From contig CAYNMW010000113.1 of NCBI GenBank assembly GCA_964398295.1, positions 1 to 14,626 on the forward strand: a stretch of 14,626 nucleotides of DNA, written 5' to 3'. The translations under genes were made by a program, and so were the position numbers. Within the stretch, counting starts at the first letter, position 1; the number at the start of each line of letters is the position of its first letter. Below the pieces are notes generated by a model. That model did not search any database. It was given only the letters and a program-made list of their open reading frames with translations, and was not told the origin of the DNA. The stretch is from CALFUK01 sp964398295. Lineage in GTDB: Bacteria > Bacteroidota > Bacteroidia > Chitinophagales > Saprospiraceae. Positions 1-6,368 of the stretch are shown here, in pieces.

Positions 1-140
1 TCAAAAAATCAAAGGTTTTTTAAGGCCTTGAGAAAACATCAAAAAAACACATGTTATTATAGTACTACACAAATAGCTCCTTAACTCAACCCTCAACCAA
101 AAACTTTCGTAATTTCACCCCAAGCCAGTCATCAGCCAAC

Positions 141-788
141 ATGAACATAACCAACAAACAATTCCTACTCATAGGCATACTAGCATCAATCGTAGTCGGC
201 CTTGGCGAATATCTCTTACACTATCTACCAACAGGCCCAGGAGGAGAAATTTCCATGTTAAGAGAAGTACCTTTAGCTAGAGCATCCATTGGACACTTCT
301 TAGTCGTGTTTGGCGCACCACTTTATTTTGCGGGGTATTACGGACTCAAAAAAATATTTTTTTCGACAAGTCCCTTTTTGTCAAGACTCTTATTGATTGC
401 AGGGGTGTTGTCTTTTTCTATTGGTGGGGTATGGGTGTCTTCTCGGTATTTTGGAGCGGAAGTGTTGCAGCGGAGTGAAGGGACAGCAGACTATGACTTT
501 TATTTGCAGTCTTACGAGGATCATTATCAGGTGTTGGTGTGGGCATTGCGGGTGTTAGTGGCTGTGGTTTCTGTGGTGTACATCGCTTTGGTGCTGAAAA
601 ACAATGTCGGGTTGCCGAAATGGATTGCAATTTTTAACCCCATCGTATTGTTAATTGTAGTAATTTCGAGTTTAGTTTGGCTGCCCGCAGTTGGTAATCA
701 TATAGCACCAATTGCCATGAACGTCACCCACTTTATATTTTTTGGGGTAATCTTGCTCAAATTAAAAACGAATACTATTCATACATGA
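141..788 (+). CDS. Six-helix integral membrane protein, possibly DUF6796 family
   Basis: This 215-residue protein has about six predicted membrane segments (roughly residues 7-28, 48-68, 80-100, 130-152, 160-183 and 187-206) and a soluble loop at about 103-128 rich in acidic and aromatic residues. The pattern of an early GEYLLHY motif, a GHFLVVFGAPLYFAGYYGL segment and a late PAVGNHIAP motif recalls the uncharacterised DUF6796 family; this is recognition from memory and is tentative. No catalytic motif or function is visible. The ATG at 141 directly precedes the first hydrophobic segment, which supports the start. Its stop codon overlaps the start of the next gene in an ATGA, so the two are probably cotranscribed and translationally coupled. 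I saw no clear TAnnTTTG promoter in bases 1-140. Confidence 0.8.
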   Translation: MNITNKQFLLIGILASIVVGLGEYLLHYLPTGPGGEISMLREVPLARASIGHFLVVFGAPLYFAGYYGLKKIFFSTSPFLSRLLLIAGVLSFSIGGVWVSSRYFGAEVLQRSEGTADYDFYLQSYEDHYQVLVWALRVLVAVVSVVYIALVLKNNVGLPKWIAIFNPIVLLIVVISSLVWLPAVGNHIAPIAMNVTHFIFFGVILLKLKTNTIHT

Positions 789-2461
789 AAAAGATTGGTC
801 TAATTTTACTCGCAATTATCGTATTACTAGTGATTGCTGCATTATTTTTGTTTAGATCTGATACGAAAGATCCGTATACCTCTACTACTTGGGGTAAGTT
901 TTCTGGAACATGCGCAACAGAAGAGTTGCCAGATGATGACTTCGGTAAGAAATTTCATAGTTGCGATTATTCTGTACCTAAAGAAGAAATTCCGACATTC
1001 AGCAAAGCGTCATTTCCATTTAAAAATAGCTATGATGGCAAACGGTCTTTACCATTGGTCGGATCTGCATTGATCGATGTTGATGGAGATGGTGTCGATG
1101 AAGTATTTATTGGTGGTGGTATCGATGATGAAGATGCCATTTTTAAATATACAAATGGCGATTTTACGAAGATGGACATTTCGCTACCAGCAAAACCATC
1201 AAATACAAAAACACTCGGCGCAATATCTTTTGATTTAGATTCTGATGGACGAACAGATCTGTTGTTATCTGGTGACTATGGTGTACTATGGTATCGGAAT
1301 ACAGGCAATGGTTTTGGCGCGAATAAAATAGATATACCCTTAAATGACAAAACGGTAGCAGCATCAATCACACTTGGTGATATTGATCAAGATGGAGATG
1401 CGGATATGTTTGTTAGCGGATACATCAAAAAGGAGTTGATGGAAGGACAGACGATATTCAAAGATTTTGATTACGGCGGTAGTAGCTTGTTGATGATGAA
1501 TAATGGTGATGCCACTTTTACTGATGTGACAGAGTCCGCTGGATTGAGCTATGTCCACAATACATTCTGTGCAATCTTTGTGGATGTCGATAAAGATTCA
1601 TATTTAGATTTGGTTGTGGCACATGACACCGGAGAGGTGCGCACCTATAAGAACGAAGGTGGACAGTCATTTACGAAAAAGACAAATCCAATGACTGGTA
1701 AATATGGCTACCCAATGGGGATTGCTGTTGGTGATTATGACAATGATGGCAATATAGATTTCTTCTTCTCCAATACTGGTTCCTCCGTCCCCCCATTTAT
1801 GGCAAGAGGAGACCTGGACAAAGAAGATGTATTTATAGCTGATTGGTTGTTGTTTAAAAACAACGGCAATTTCAATTTCACTAATGCTGCCAAAGAAACC
1901 AAAGTCGCCGACTTCGAATTCTCCTGGGGGGCTATTTTTGAAGACTTCAATCTAGACGGCAGACAAGACTTAGTGGTTTCGGAAAACTATGTTGCCTTCC
2001 CACCTCATAAGCTATTTAAGTTGCCAGGTAGATTTTTGATCCAACGGCCAGACGGTACCTTTGCTGCTGTAGAAGATCAGGCAAAAGTCATCAATAAAAA
2101 TTATGGTATCACACCATTGACCAGTGACTTCAATCAAGATGGATATCCTGATCTGATTTTCACGAATATAAGCGGTCCCATAAAAGCCCACATCAACAAA
2201 GGTGGCGATGCCAATTACATTGCGCTGAGACTACCTGAGAATGCGAAATATTTAGGTGCAATTGTTACGGTTACAAAAAATGATGGAAGTACCTTAACTG
2301 ATACGTATGTGATTGGGGAAGGTCTGGCAAGTGATCAGACATCAACATTGACATTTGGACTTGGTAGTGATACTAGTGTTCGTGGGGTTAAGGTTTCCTT
2401 GGCTGATGGGTCTTCATATGATCTTGAATCACCAAGAGTTAATCAGAGCAATAGTTTATAA
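785..2461 (+). CDS. Membrane-anchored CRTAC1-like protein: seven FG-GAP/VCBS propeller repeats plus ASPIC/UnbV domain
   Basis: A 558-residue exported protein. Residues 4-23 form a hydrophobic signal anchor after MKK, with no lipobox cysteine, so the protein is probably held in the inner membrane or released by signal peptidase I. Seven calcium-loop motifs of the DxDxDGxxD type follow, beginning at about residues 98, 150, 199, 267, 317, 387 and 448. That number fits one seven-bladed beta-propeller of the FG-GAP/VCBS (integrin alpha-like) kind. The fourth loop, DVDKDSYLD, has Ser in place of the usual Gly. Residues 477-548, with GAIVTVTKNDG and LTFGLGSDT, match the ASPIC/UnbV domain found after such propellers in CRTAC1-like proteins. 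These proteins are thought to bind ligands or other proteins outside the cytoplasm; no enzymatic activity is indicated. The gene overlaps the upstream membrane protein by 4 bp (ATGA), so the two may act together. Confidence 0.88.
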   Translation: MKKIGLILLAIIVLLVIAALFLFRSDTKDPYTSTTWGKFSGTCATEELPDDDFGKKFHSCDYSVPKEEIPTFSKASFPFKNSYDGKRSLPLVGSALIDVDGDGVDEVFIGGGIDDEDAIFKYTNGDFTKMDISLPAKPSNTKTLGAISFDLDSDGRTDLLLSGDYGVLWYRNTGNGFGANKIDIPLNDKTVAASITLGDIDQDGDADMFVSGYIKKELMEGQTIFKDFDYGGSSLLMMNNGDATFTDVTESAGLSYVHNTFCAIFVDVDKDSYLDLVVAHDTGEVRTYKNEGGQSFTKKTNPMTGKYGYPMGIAVGDYDNDGNIDFFFSNTGSSVPPFMARGDLDKEDVFIADWLLFKNNGNFNFTNAAKETKVADFEFSWGAIFEDFNLDGRQDLVVSENYVAFPPHKLFKLPGRFLIQRPDGTFAAVEDQAKVINKNYGITPLTSDFNQDGYPDLIFTNISGPIKAHINKGGDANYIALRLPENAKYLGAIVTVTKNDGSTLTDTYVIGEGLASDQTSTLTFGLGSDTSVRGVKVSLADGSSYDLESPRVNQSNSL

Positions 2462-2694
2462 GTGTTAAGTGTTAGGTTTTAAGGAGGAGTCAGGTGTCAG
2501 GTCTGATGTGCCCTATGAGTGATCAGCATTCGGCTGAGAGGAAGATGAGCGCTGCAAATGGACCAAAGACACAAAAGGAATGCGCAAAAGAATTAAACTA
2601 GAATTCTAAAGCCCTCATTAGTTTTAGAACCACTCATCCATGACCCCAATCAGCCAAAGGCTGAAAACTTGAACTTGACACTTGAACTTGAACT
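2462..2694. other. Non-coding spacer with decayed short repeats between converging genes
   Basis: No convincing gene is seen in these 233 bases. The left part has short near-repeats (agtgttaagtgttagg, then caggtgtcagg). A perfect 6-bp hairpin with a 3-nt loop lies at 2650-2664 (arms TCAGCC/GGCTGA). The right end, 2666-2695, is built from copies of the hexamer AACTTG with one shifted unit and runs up to the stop codon of the CAP gene. A weak inverted repeat, TCTAAA with TTTAGA, lies at about 2603-2627. The spacer lies between two convergent genes, but no U-rich terminator stands out. Confidence 0.6.
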
Positions 2695-2695
2695 T
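2666..2695. repeat. Short tandem hexamer repeat (AACTTG units)
   Basis: Five imperfect copies of AACTTG are placed head to tail, with one unit carrying an extra AC. Simple arrays of this hexamer are often seen between Bacteroidota genes, from general familiarity. They may be slippage products and no function is implied. Confidence 0.6.
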
Positions 2696-3252
2696 TAATC
2701 CCTCCGCGCCCCAAAATGCTGCACCCAATAAACGCCTGATCTACCAAGACCAATTTCTGTCATGTTGGCATTCATGATCAATTCACAATGGGTTTTACTT
2801 TCCATCCAATCTTCCATCACTTCGGTGAAATTGTGTTGTCCTTCTGCAATGTTTTCTCCCACATGCTGCCAGTTGTATCCTACAGCATCAACCCTGTTGC
2901 CAATGTCTTGTCCGTTTTCAGAATAGTGAGAGAATCTTTTCGATTCCCTTAAATAAGTAGCATAATTAGTTGCTGAAAGCTCTAATGATTCATTCCATTT
3001 TAAGGCATGTACTGGTTTCATTTTAGTGCCGCTACACGTACATCCCTCTGCTCTAATTTCATTTATGATGTTGAGCATAGTTCTTTCAGATTGTCCAATG
3101 ACAATTGTATGAATGGTAAGGAATACGATGATTAGGTATACTCTCAACAACTCGAGTTTTTCAGCAATTAAGTAAAAAGGGCTACGAAAGAATAACGTTA
3201 AAAATGATAAAAAAAGATATATGATGGATGATATTTTGCGAATTGATAACAA
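2695..3252 (-). CDS. Exported CAP-domain (SCP/PR-1-like) protein; start codon uncertain
   Basis: Residues about 58-183 form a CAP domain: a helix with WNESLELSATNYATYL, then FSHYSENG (His109), HVGENIAEG (Glu133), a helix with W149, His155 in SKTHCELIM and a closing strand YWVQHFG. These match the conserved CAP signatures and candidate metal-cavity residues. The family is extracellular and functionally diverse, so the role is unknown. The frame has no ATG before the domain. The coordinates run to the most distal start, a TTG at 3252, which gives two hydrophobic segments (about 8-29 and 38-53). A TTG at 3150 or 3147 (residues 35 or 36) instead leaves one clean signal peptide ending near VIGQ and a protein of about 150 residues, a better fit for an exported CAP protein. 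The gene is divergent from the FISUMP gene and apparently single. Confidence 0.82.
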   Translation of the reverse strand: MLSIRKISSIIYLFLSFLTLFFRSPFYLIAEKLELLRVYLIIVFLTIHTIVIGQSERTMLNIINEIRAEGCTCSGTKMKPVHALKWNESLELSATNYATYLRESKRFSHYSENGQDIGNRVDAVGYNWQHVGENIAEGQHNFTEVMEDWMESKTHCELIMNANMTEIGLGRSGVYWVQHFGARRD

Positions 3253-3321
3253 AACTTAATGCTGGTAAACCCTTACAAAAAGAAGTTAAGCAGTGATTAT
3301 TTTATAAGAAAATTTTAAATT

Positions 3322-4155
3322 ATGACACGTTTACTCTTATTACTTCTGACAACTTCCATTTCAATTACCCTTTTTAGTCAATCCGAAAAATTAGTTGTTG
3401 AGGGTGCCATTGTTATTGATGACAATGAAGATCCTAATCCTGTTGCAGGAACAATAAAATGGGATGGGAACGACTTTCTTGGATTCGATGGTTCAGTCTG
3501 GAAATCATTGACATGCTGTGGCGATGACAATGTTGTAGACTGTGATGGCAATACCTATGATACGATTCAAATCTGTAATCAGACATGGCTGTCATCCAAT
3601 CTTAAAGCTACCTGCTACAATGATGGAACACCAATACAATGGATTAGTGATTTTCCAACTTGGCAAAGTGTTCAAAATGGGACCATTGTTGATGTTGGTG
3701 CCCACTCTGGATATAATGAGGCTAATGAGGCTCAATTTGGGAATCTCTATAATTACTATGTCGCTAGTTCGGCTTTAAATGGTGGTCCAAATGTTTGTCC
3801 TGTTGGTTACCATGTTCCCACAGATCAGGAATGGAAAGATCTAATAAGCTGTATCGATCCACCATCATCAGGAAGCAACTTTAATGTTGCAGGAGGACAT
3901 TTAAAAACGATTAGTCCACCAGGTTTGTGGGCCCCACCTAATACTGGAGCAAGCAATACATATCAATGGGATGGGAATCCTGGCTTTGAAGTAAACGGGA
4001 TGTTTAACGGTCAAACAGTTGTGTATTGGTCCACTGATCTGACTGCATCAGGAGTAAATGCACTAGCCAGAAGAATGGCGTATGATGAAGCAAATCTTCG
4101 AACTCAAAGCAATAATTTATCTGGTGGATTGTATATTCGATGCATTAAAGATTGA
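3322..4155 (+). CDS. Exported FISUMP-domain protein (Fibrobacter succinogenes major paralogous domain)
   Basis: A 277-residue protein with a Sec signal peptide (about 1-20, cleavage near LFSQ-SEK). Residues 24-64 form a short module with VAGTIKWDGNDFLGFDGSVWKSL, a segment common at the front of Bacteroidota surface proteins. Residues 72-277 match the FISUMP domain: DCDGNTYDTIQICNQTW, then SSNLKATCYNDGTPI, FGNLYNYYVASSALN, CPVGYHVPTDQEWKDL, GGHLKT, PNTGASN, YWSTD and a final YIRCIKD. The domain is expected outside the cytoplasm, but its biochemical role is not established. No lipobox, T9SS tail or sorting tail is present. The ATG at 3322 fits the signal peptide. The gene stops 6 bp before the promoter of the aromatic operon and is not part of it. 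Confidence 0.88.
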   Translation: MTRLLLLLLTTSISITLFSQSEKLVVEGAIVIDDNEDPNPVAGTIKWDGNDFLGFDGSVWKSLTCCGDDNVVDCDGNTYDTIQICNQTWLSSNLKATCYNDGTPIQWISDFPTWQSVQNGTIVDVGAHSGYNEANEAQFGNLYNYYVASSALNGGPNVCPVGYHVPTDQEWKDLISCIDPPSSGSNFNVAGGHLKTISPPGLWAPPNTGASNTYQWDGNPGFEVNGMFNGQTVVYWSTDLTASGVNALARRMAYDEANLRTQSNNLSGGLYIRCIKD

Positions 4156-4161
4156 ATTCTG

Positions 4162-4192
4162 TTTGAAAACTCGATTATAAAATTTAGCTTTG
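4162..4192 (+). promoter_or_regulatory. Bacteroidota-type housekeeping promoter of the aromatic operon
   Basis: TTTG at 4162-4165 and TAGCTTTG at 4185-4192 match the Bacteroidota -33 (TTTG) and -7 (TAnnTTTG) consensus without a mismatch, separated by 19 nt. A start of transcription near 4197-4200 is inferred. That would place the leader-peptide ATG (4208) about 10 nt from the RNA 5' end. Confidence 0.8.
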
Positions 4193-4207
4193 TTATTACT
4201 AGTTATT

Positions 4208-4267
4208 ATGAAAACATATTCTTTTAGCAGCAGATTTTACTTCTATTACTTTTTTAGCCAAAAGTGA
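4208..4267 (+). CDS. Phe/Tyr-rich leader peptide of the aromatic operon attenuator
   Basis: This 19-codon frame, ATG 4208 to TGA 4265-4267, reads MKTYSFSSRFYFYYFFSQK. Nine of 19 residues are aromatic: five Phe (codons 6, 10, 12, 15, 16) and four Tyr (codons 4, 11, 13, 14). Codons 10-16 form the unbroken run FYFYYFF, and there is no Trp. The frame starts just after a perfect promoter and ends upstream of three competing hairpins and an intrinsic terminator that precede pheA. In known amino acid operon attenuators, slow translation of such a run, when charged tRNA is scarce, decides whether RNA polymerase continues. The peptide itself is expected to have no function. No Shine-Dalgarno sequence is seen, which is normal in this phylum. 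The frame is seen directly; its role is inferred from composition, position and RNA pairing. Confidence 0.88.
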   Translation: MKTYSFSSRFYFYYFFSQK

Positions 4268-4304
4268 TGGGACCTATTTGTTGGTAAAACAAAAAAGATA
4301 TAAA

Positions 4305-4341
4305 AGAGTCCTTATCTACAAAATGAGGGCTCTTTTTTTTT
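4305..4341 (+). terminator. Intrinsic terminator of the attenuator, abutting pheA
   Basis: A 10-bp stem (4305-4314 with 4324-4333, two G-U pairs) and a 9-nt loop are followed by nine T residues at 4333-4341, the first shared with the stem. The flanking AAA at 4302-4304 can extend the stem into the T-run. It points in the direction of the operon and ends 4 nt before the pheA ATG, so it is placed for conditional rather than final termination. Confidence 0.88.
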
Positions 4342-4345
4342 GACT

Positions 4346-5206
4346 ATGAAGTATGCAAATAAAATAATCATTCAAGGATATAACGGCTGTTATCACCAGG
4401 AGGCAGCACAAAAGTATTTTCGAAGAGAGGACTTAAATACTGTGCCTACTGATTCGTTTGAGCATTTGGCCACTAAACTGTCGGAAGAAGGTGATGAGCA
4501 TTTAGCAATCATGGCAATTGAAAATTCTATCGCTGGAAGTATCCTGCAAAATTATCGGATTCTTCGAGAGCATGACTTTAGAGTTATCGGTGAAGTGTAT
4601 TTGAGGATCGTCGTTAATCTGATGGCAATTCCAGGTGTGGGTATCGAGGATTTAAAACAAGTGAGTTCGCATCCTATGGCGATCAAACAGAGTCTACAAT
4701 TTTTTAGCCAACATCCACATGTCAAATTGGTTGAAAGTGAGGATACTGCTTTAGCTGCTAAACGTGTATCTGATCAAGGAAAGACAACAAGAGGTGCTCT
4801 TGCTAGCAAAGCCGCAGCTAAAATTTATGGTTTGAATATTCTGGCTGAGGGAATTGAAACATCGAAGATCAACTACACCAGATTCTTTATTCTGCAGAAT
4901 GGTGGGCAACCGATTCCTCAAGGTATTTTTAACAAGGCGTCCATCTACTTTCGAGTTGCTGACAAACCGGGCTCTCTGTTGAAAGCAATGCAAATCATTG
5001 CAGAGCAAAATGCGAACATCAGTAAACTGCAATCGTATCCAGTCTTAGGCAAAATTAGTGAGTACTATTTTTATTTGGACTTAGAGTTTAATGATGTCAA
5101 CGAATATGAAACGATTATGGAAGAGCTGAAATCAGTCTCATCAGAATTGACGGAATTAGGTGTGTATAACAAAGCAAGTGTGTATGATCATCAAGCCATC
5201 TCATAG
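4346..5206 (+). CDS. pheA: Prephenate dehydratase with C-terminal ACT domain
   Basis: This enzyme converts prephenate to phenylpyruvate with loss of water and CO2, the committed step to phenylalanine, in the cytoplasm. From the ATG at 4346 it has 286 residues, the usual length of a monofunctional dehydratase. The catalytic domain spans about 6-183, with GYNGCYHQEAA near the start, AIENSIAGS, and the Thr-Arg-Phe triad at 178-180 that is essential in this family. The regulatory ACT domain covers about 197-265, with GSLL (209-212) and LQSYP (228-232) where many Phe-inhibited enzymes have GALL and ESRP. From memory a QS-x-P form is usual in Bacteroidota, so feedback control by Phe is likely but not certain. 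A TTG at 4340 is in frame but lies in the terminator T-run, so the ATG was preferred. It is the first gene behind the attenuator. Confidence 0.95.
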   Translation: MKYANKIIIQGYNGCYHQEAAQKYFRREDLNTVPTDSFEHLATKLSEEGDEHLAIMAIENSIAGSILQNYRILREHDFRVIGEVYLRIVVNLMAIPGVGIEDLKQVSSHPMAIKQSLQFFSQHPHVKLVESEDTALAAKRVSDQGKTTRGALASKAAAKIYGLNILAEGIETSKINYTRFFILQNGGQPIPQGIFNKASIYFRVADKPGSLLKAMQIIAEQNANISKLQSYPVLGKISEYYFYLDLEFNDVNEYETIMEELKSVSSELTELGVYNKASVYDHQAIS

Positions 5207-6368
5207 AGTAGGTAAAGTAAAGACATATTACTTTGCCACGAAGCTAGCACAGATTGCCGCTATGAATCTACAGGGTAGGGATGTGATTAACCTCGGTATT
5301 GGTAGTCCAGATATGAAACCTCCGCCAGAAATCATTGAAGAACTAAAAGATAAATCAGCTGGAAAAATTGCCAACAAATACCAAAGCTATAAAGGCATTC
5401 CAGAATTGAGAAAGGCATTTGCTGCCTGGTACAAACGTTGGTTTGATGTAGACTTGGCTTTTGATTCGGAGGTCCTCCCACTTATAGGATCTAAGGAAGG
5501 CATCATGCACATTTCGATGAGTTTCCTCAATGATGGAGATGAAGTCTTGGTACCTAATCCTGGTTATCCAGCTTATCAAATGGCGACCAAGCTTGCTGGA
5601 GGTGAAGTAAGAAATTTTGATTTAACACAAGAATCAAACTGGCTTCCTGATCTGGATGCTTTAGCTAAAGAAGATTTATCGAACGTAAAAATCATGTGGG
5701 TAAATTACCCTAATATGCCAACAGGCTTTAAAGCGAATCTTGGCTTTTTTAAAGAGCTCATTGATTTTGCAAAACAAAAAGAAATTCTAATCTGCCATGA
5801 TAACCCTTACGGATTTATCTTAAATGATTCTCCTTCAAGCATCATGCAGATTGATGGAGCCATGGAAGTGGCAATAGAATTAAACTCTCTAAGTAAGTGC
5901 TTCAATATGGCGGGCTGGAGAGTCGGTGTGATGGTAGGGGCAGAAGATTATATCAATGCTGTCATGAAATTTAAAAGCAACATGGATTCTGGAATGTATA
6001 GGCCAATCCAATTTGCTGCTGTCAATGCACTTAGCCTGGGCGAAAGCTGGTTTGCCGAATTAAATGAAGAATACAGACAAAGAAGAAATAAGGTCTGGGA
6101 AATAATGGATTTATTGGGATGTACATATGCTAAAGATTCAGCCGGTTTATTTGTGTGGGGTCTCGTCCCTGAAGATGTGATGGATGTCGAACAGTGGATA
6201 GAAAGAGTCTTGCAGGAAGCTAATGTTTTTATTACTCCCGGATTTATTTTTGGTAGTAATGGCAATCGATATATCCGCATTTCATTATGTAGTGATCAAG
6301 CTACTTTGGATAATGCTCTAGAGAGAATTTCTTCCTTTTTAAATCAAACGACAAAAACAGAAGGATGA
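5184..6368 (+). CDS. PLP-dependent class I/II aminotransferase of the aromatic operon
   Basis: A fold-type I aminotransferase of 394 residues from the ATG at 5184. Visible motifs are INLGIGSPD near the start, NPGYPAY (125-131), NYPNMPTG (174-181), DNPYG (206-210), the PLP-binding lysine in SLSKCFNMAGWR (Lys238) and the carboxylate-binding arginine in RYIRISL (Arg365). Such sequences are often named LL-diaminopimelate or aspartate aminotransferase. Here, between pheA and tyrA, the likely job is transamination of phenylpyruvate and 4-hydroxyphenylpyruvate, or of prephenate to arogenate; motifs alone do not decide. Met replaces the more usual Asn/His before PTG. The frame overlaps pheA by 23 bp. 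A GTG at 5160 would add eight residues, but the ATG gives the expected N-terminus. The stop overlaps tyrA in an ATGA. Confidence 0.92.
   Translation: MIIKPSHRVGKVKTYYFATKLAQIAAMNLQGRDVINLGIGSPDMKPPPEIIEELKDKSAGKIANKYQSYKGIPELRKAFAAWYKRWFDVDLAFDSEVLPLIGSKEGIMHISMSFLNDGDEVLVPNPGYPAYQMATKLAGGEVRNFDLTQESNWLPDLDALAKEDLSNVKIMWVNYPNMPTGFKANLGFFKELIDFAKQKEILICHDNPYGFILNDSPSSIMQIDGAMEVAIELNSLSKCFNMAGWRVGVMVGAEDYINAVMKFKSNMDSGMYRPIQFAAVNALSLGESWFAELNEEYRQRRNKVWEIMDLLGCTYAKDSAGLFVWGLVPEDVMDVEQWIERVLQEANVFITPGFIFGSNGNRYIRISLCSDQATLDNALERISSFLNQTTKTEG

Larger units (their letters stand above)
4208..4341 (+). promoter_or_regulatory. Ribosome-mediated transcription attenuator (hairpins 1:2, 2:3 and 3:4) before pheA
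   Basis: Three mutually exclusive stems can be drawn by hand. Stem 1:2 pairs 4241-4253 (Phe/Tyr codons) with 4260-4272 (the stop codon and just beyond) in 13 unbroken pairs, three of them G-U, with a 6-nt loop. Stem 2:3 pairs 4264-4273 with 4308-4319 in ten pairs, with single bulges at 4313 and 4317. Stem 3:4 is the terminator, 4305-4314 with 4324-4333. A ribosome stalled on the aromatic run hides strand 1, frees strand 2 and allows 2:3, so transcription continues. A ribosome that reaches the stop codon covers strand 2, so 3:4 forms and transcription ends. Without translation, 1:2 forms and the terminator also wins. This is the textbook logic; folding energies were not computed. Confidence 0.85.

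Noticed and set aside
1..31. Minus-strand terminator-like hairpin (TCAAGG/CCTTTGA arms followed by T-run)
   Set aside because: The stem needs a bulge, and no minus-strand gene ends there within the window.
4208..4267. The F/Y-rich short frame as a chance result of AT-rich sequence
   Set aside because: TTT and TAT are common in AT-rich DNA, but here the frame has a start right after a perfect promoter, a stop inside strand 2, and three logically placed competing hairpins before pheA. Chance was judged unlikely.
4340..4345. TTG codon as start of pheA, two codons upstream of the ATG
   Set aside because: It lies in the terminator T-run, adds nothing to the domain, and an ATG follows immediately.
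5160..5183. GTG start for the aminotransferase, eight codons upstream
   Set aside because: The extra residues do not belong to the conserved N-terminus and would lengthen the overlap with pheA to 47 bp; the ATG at 5184 fits the family.
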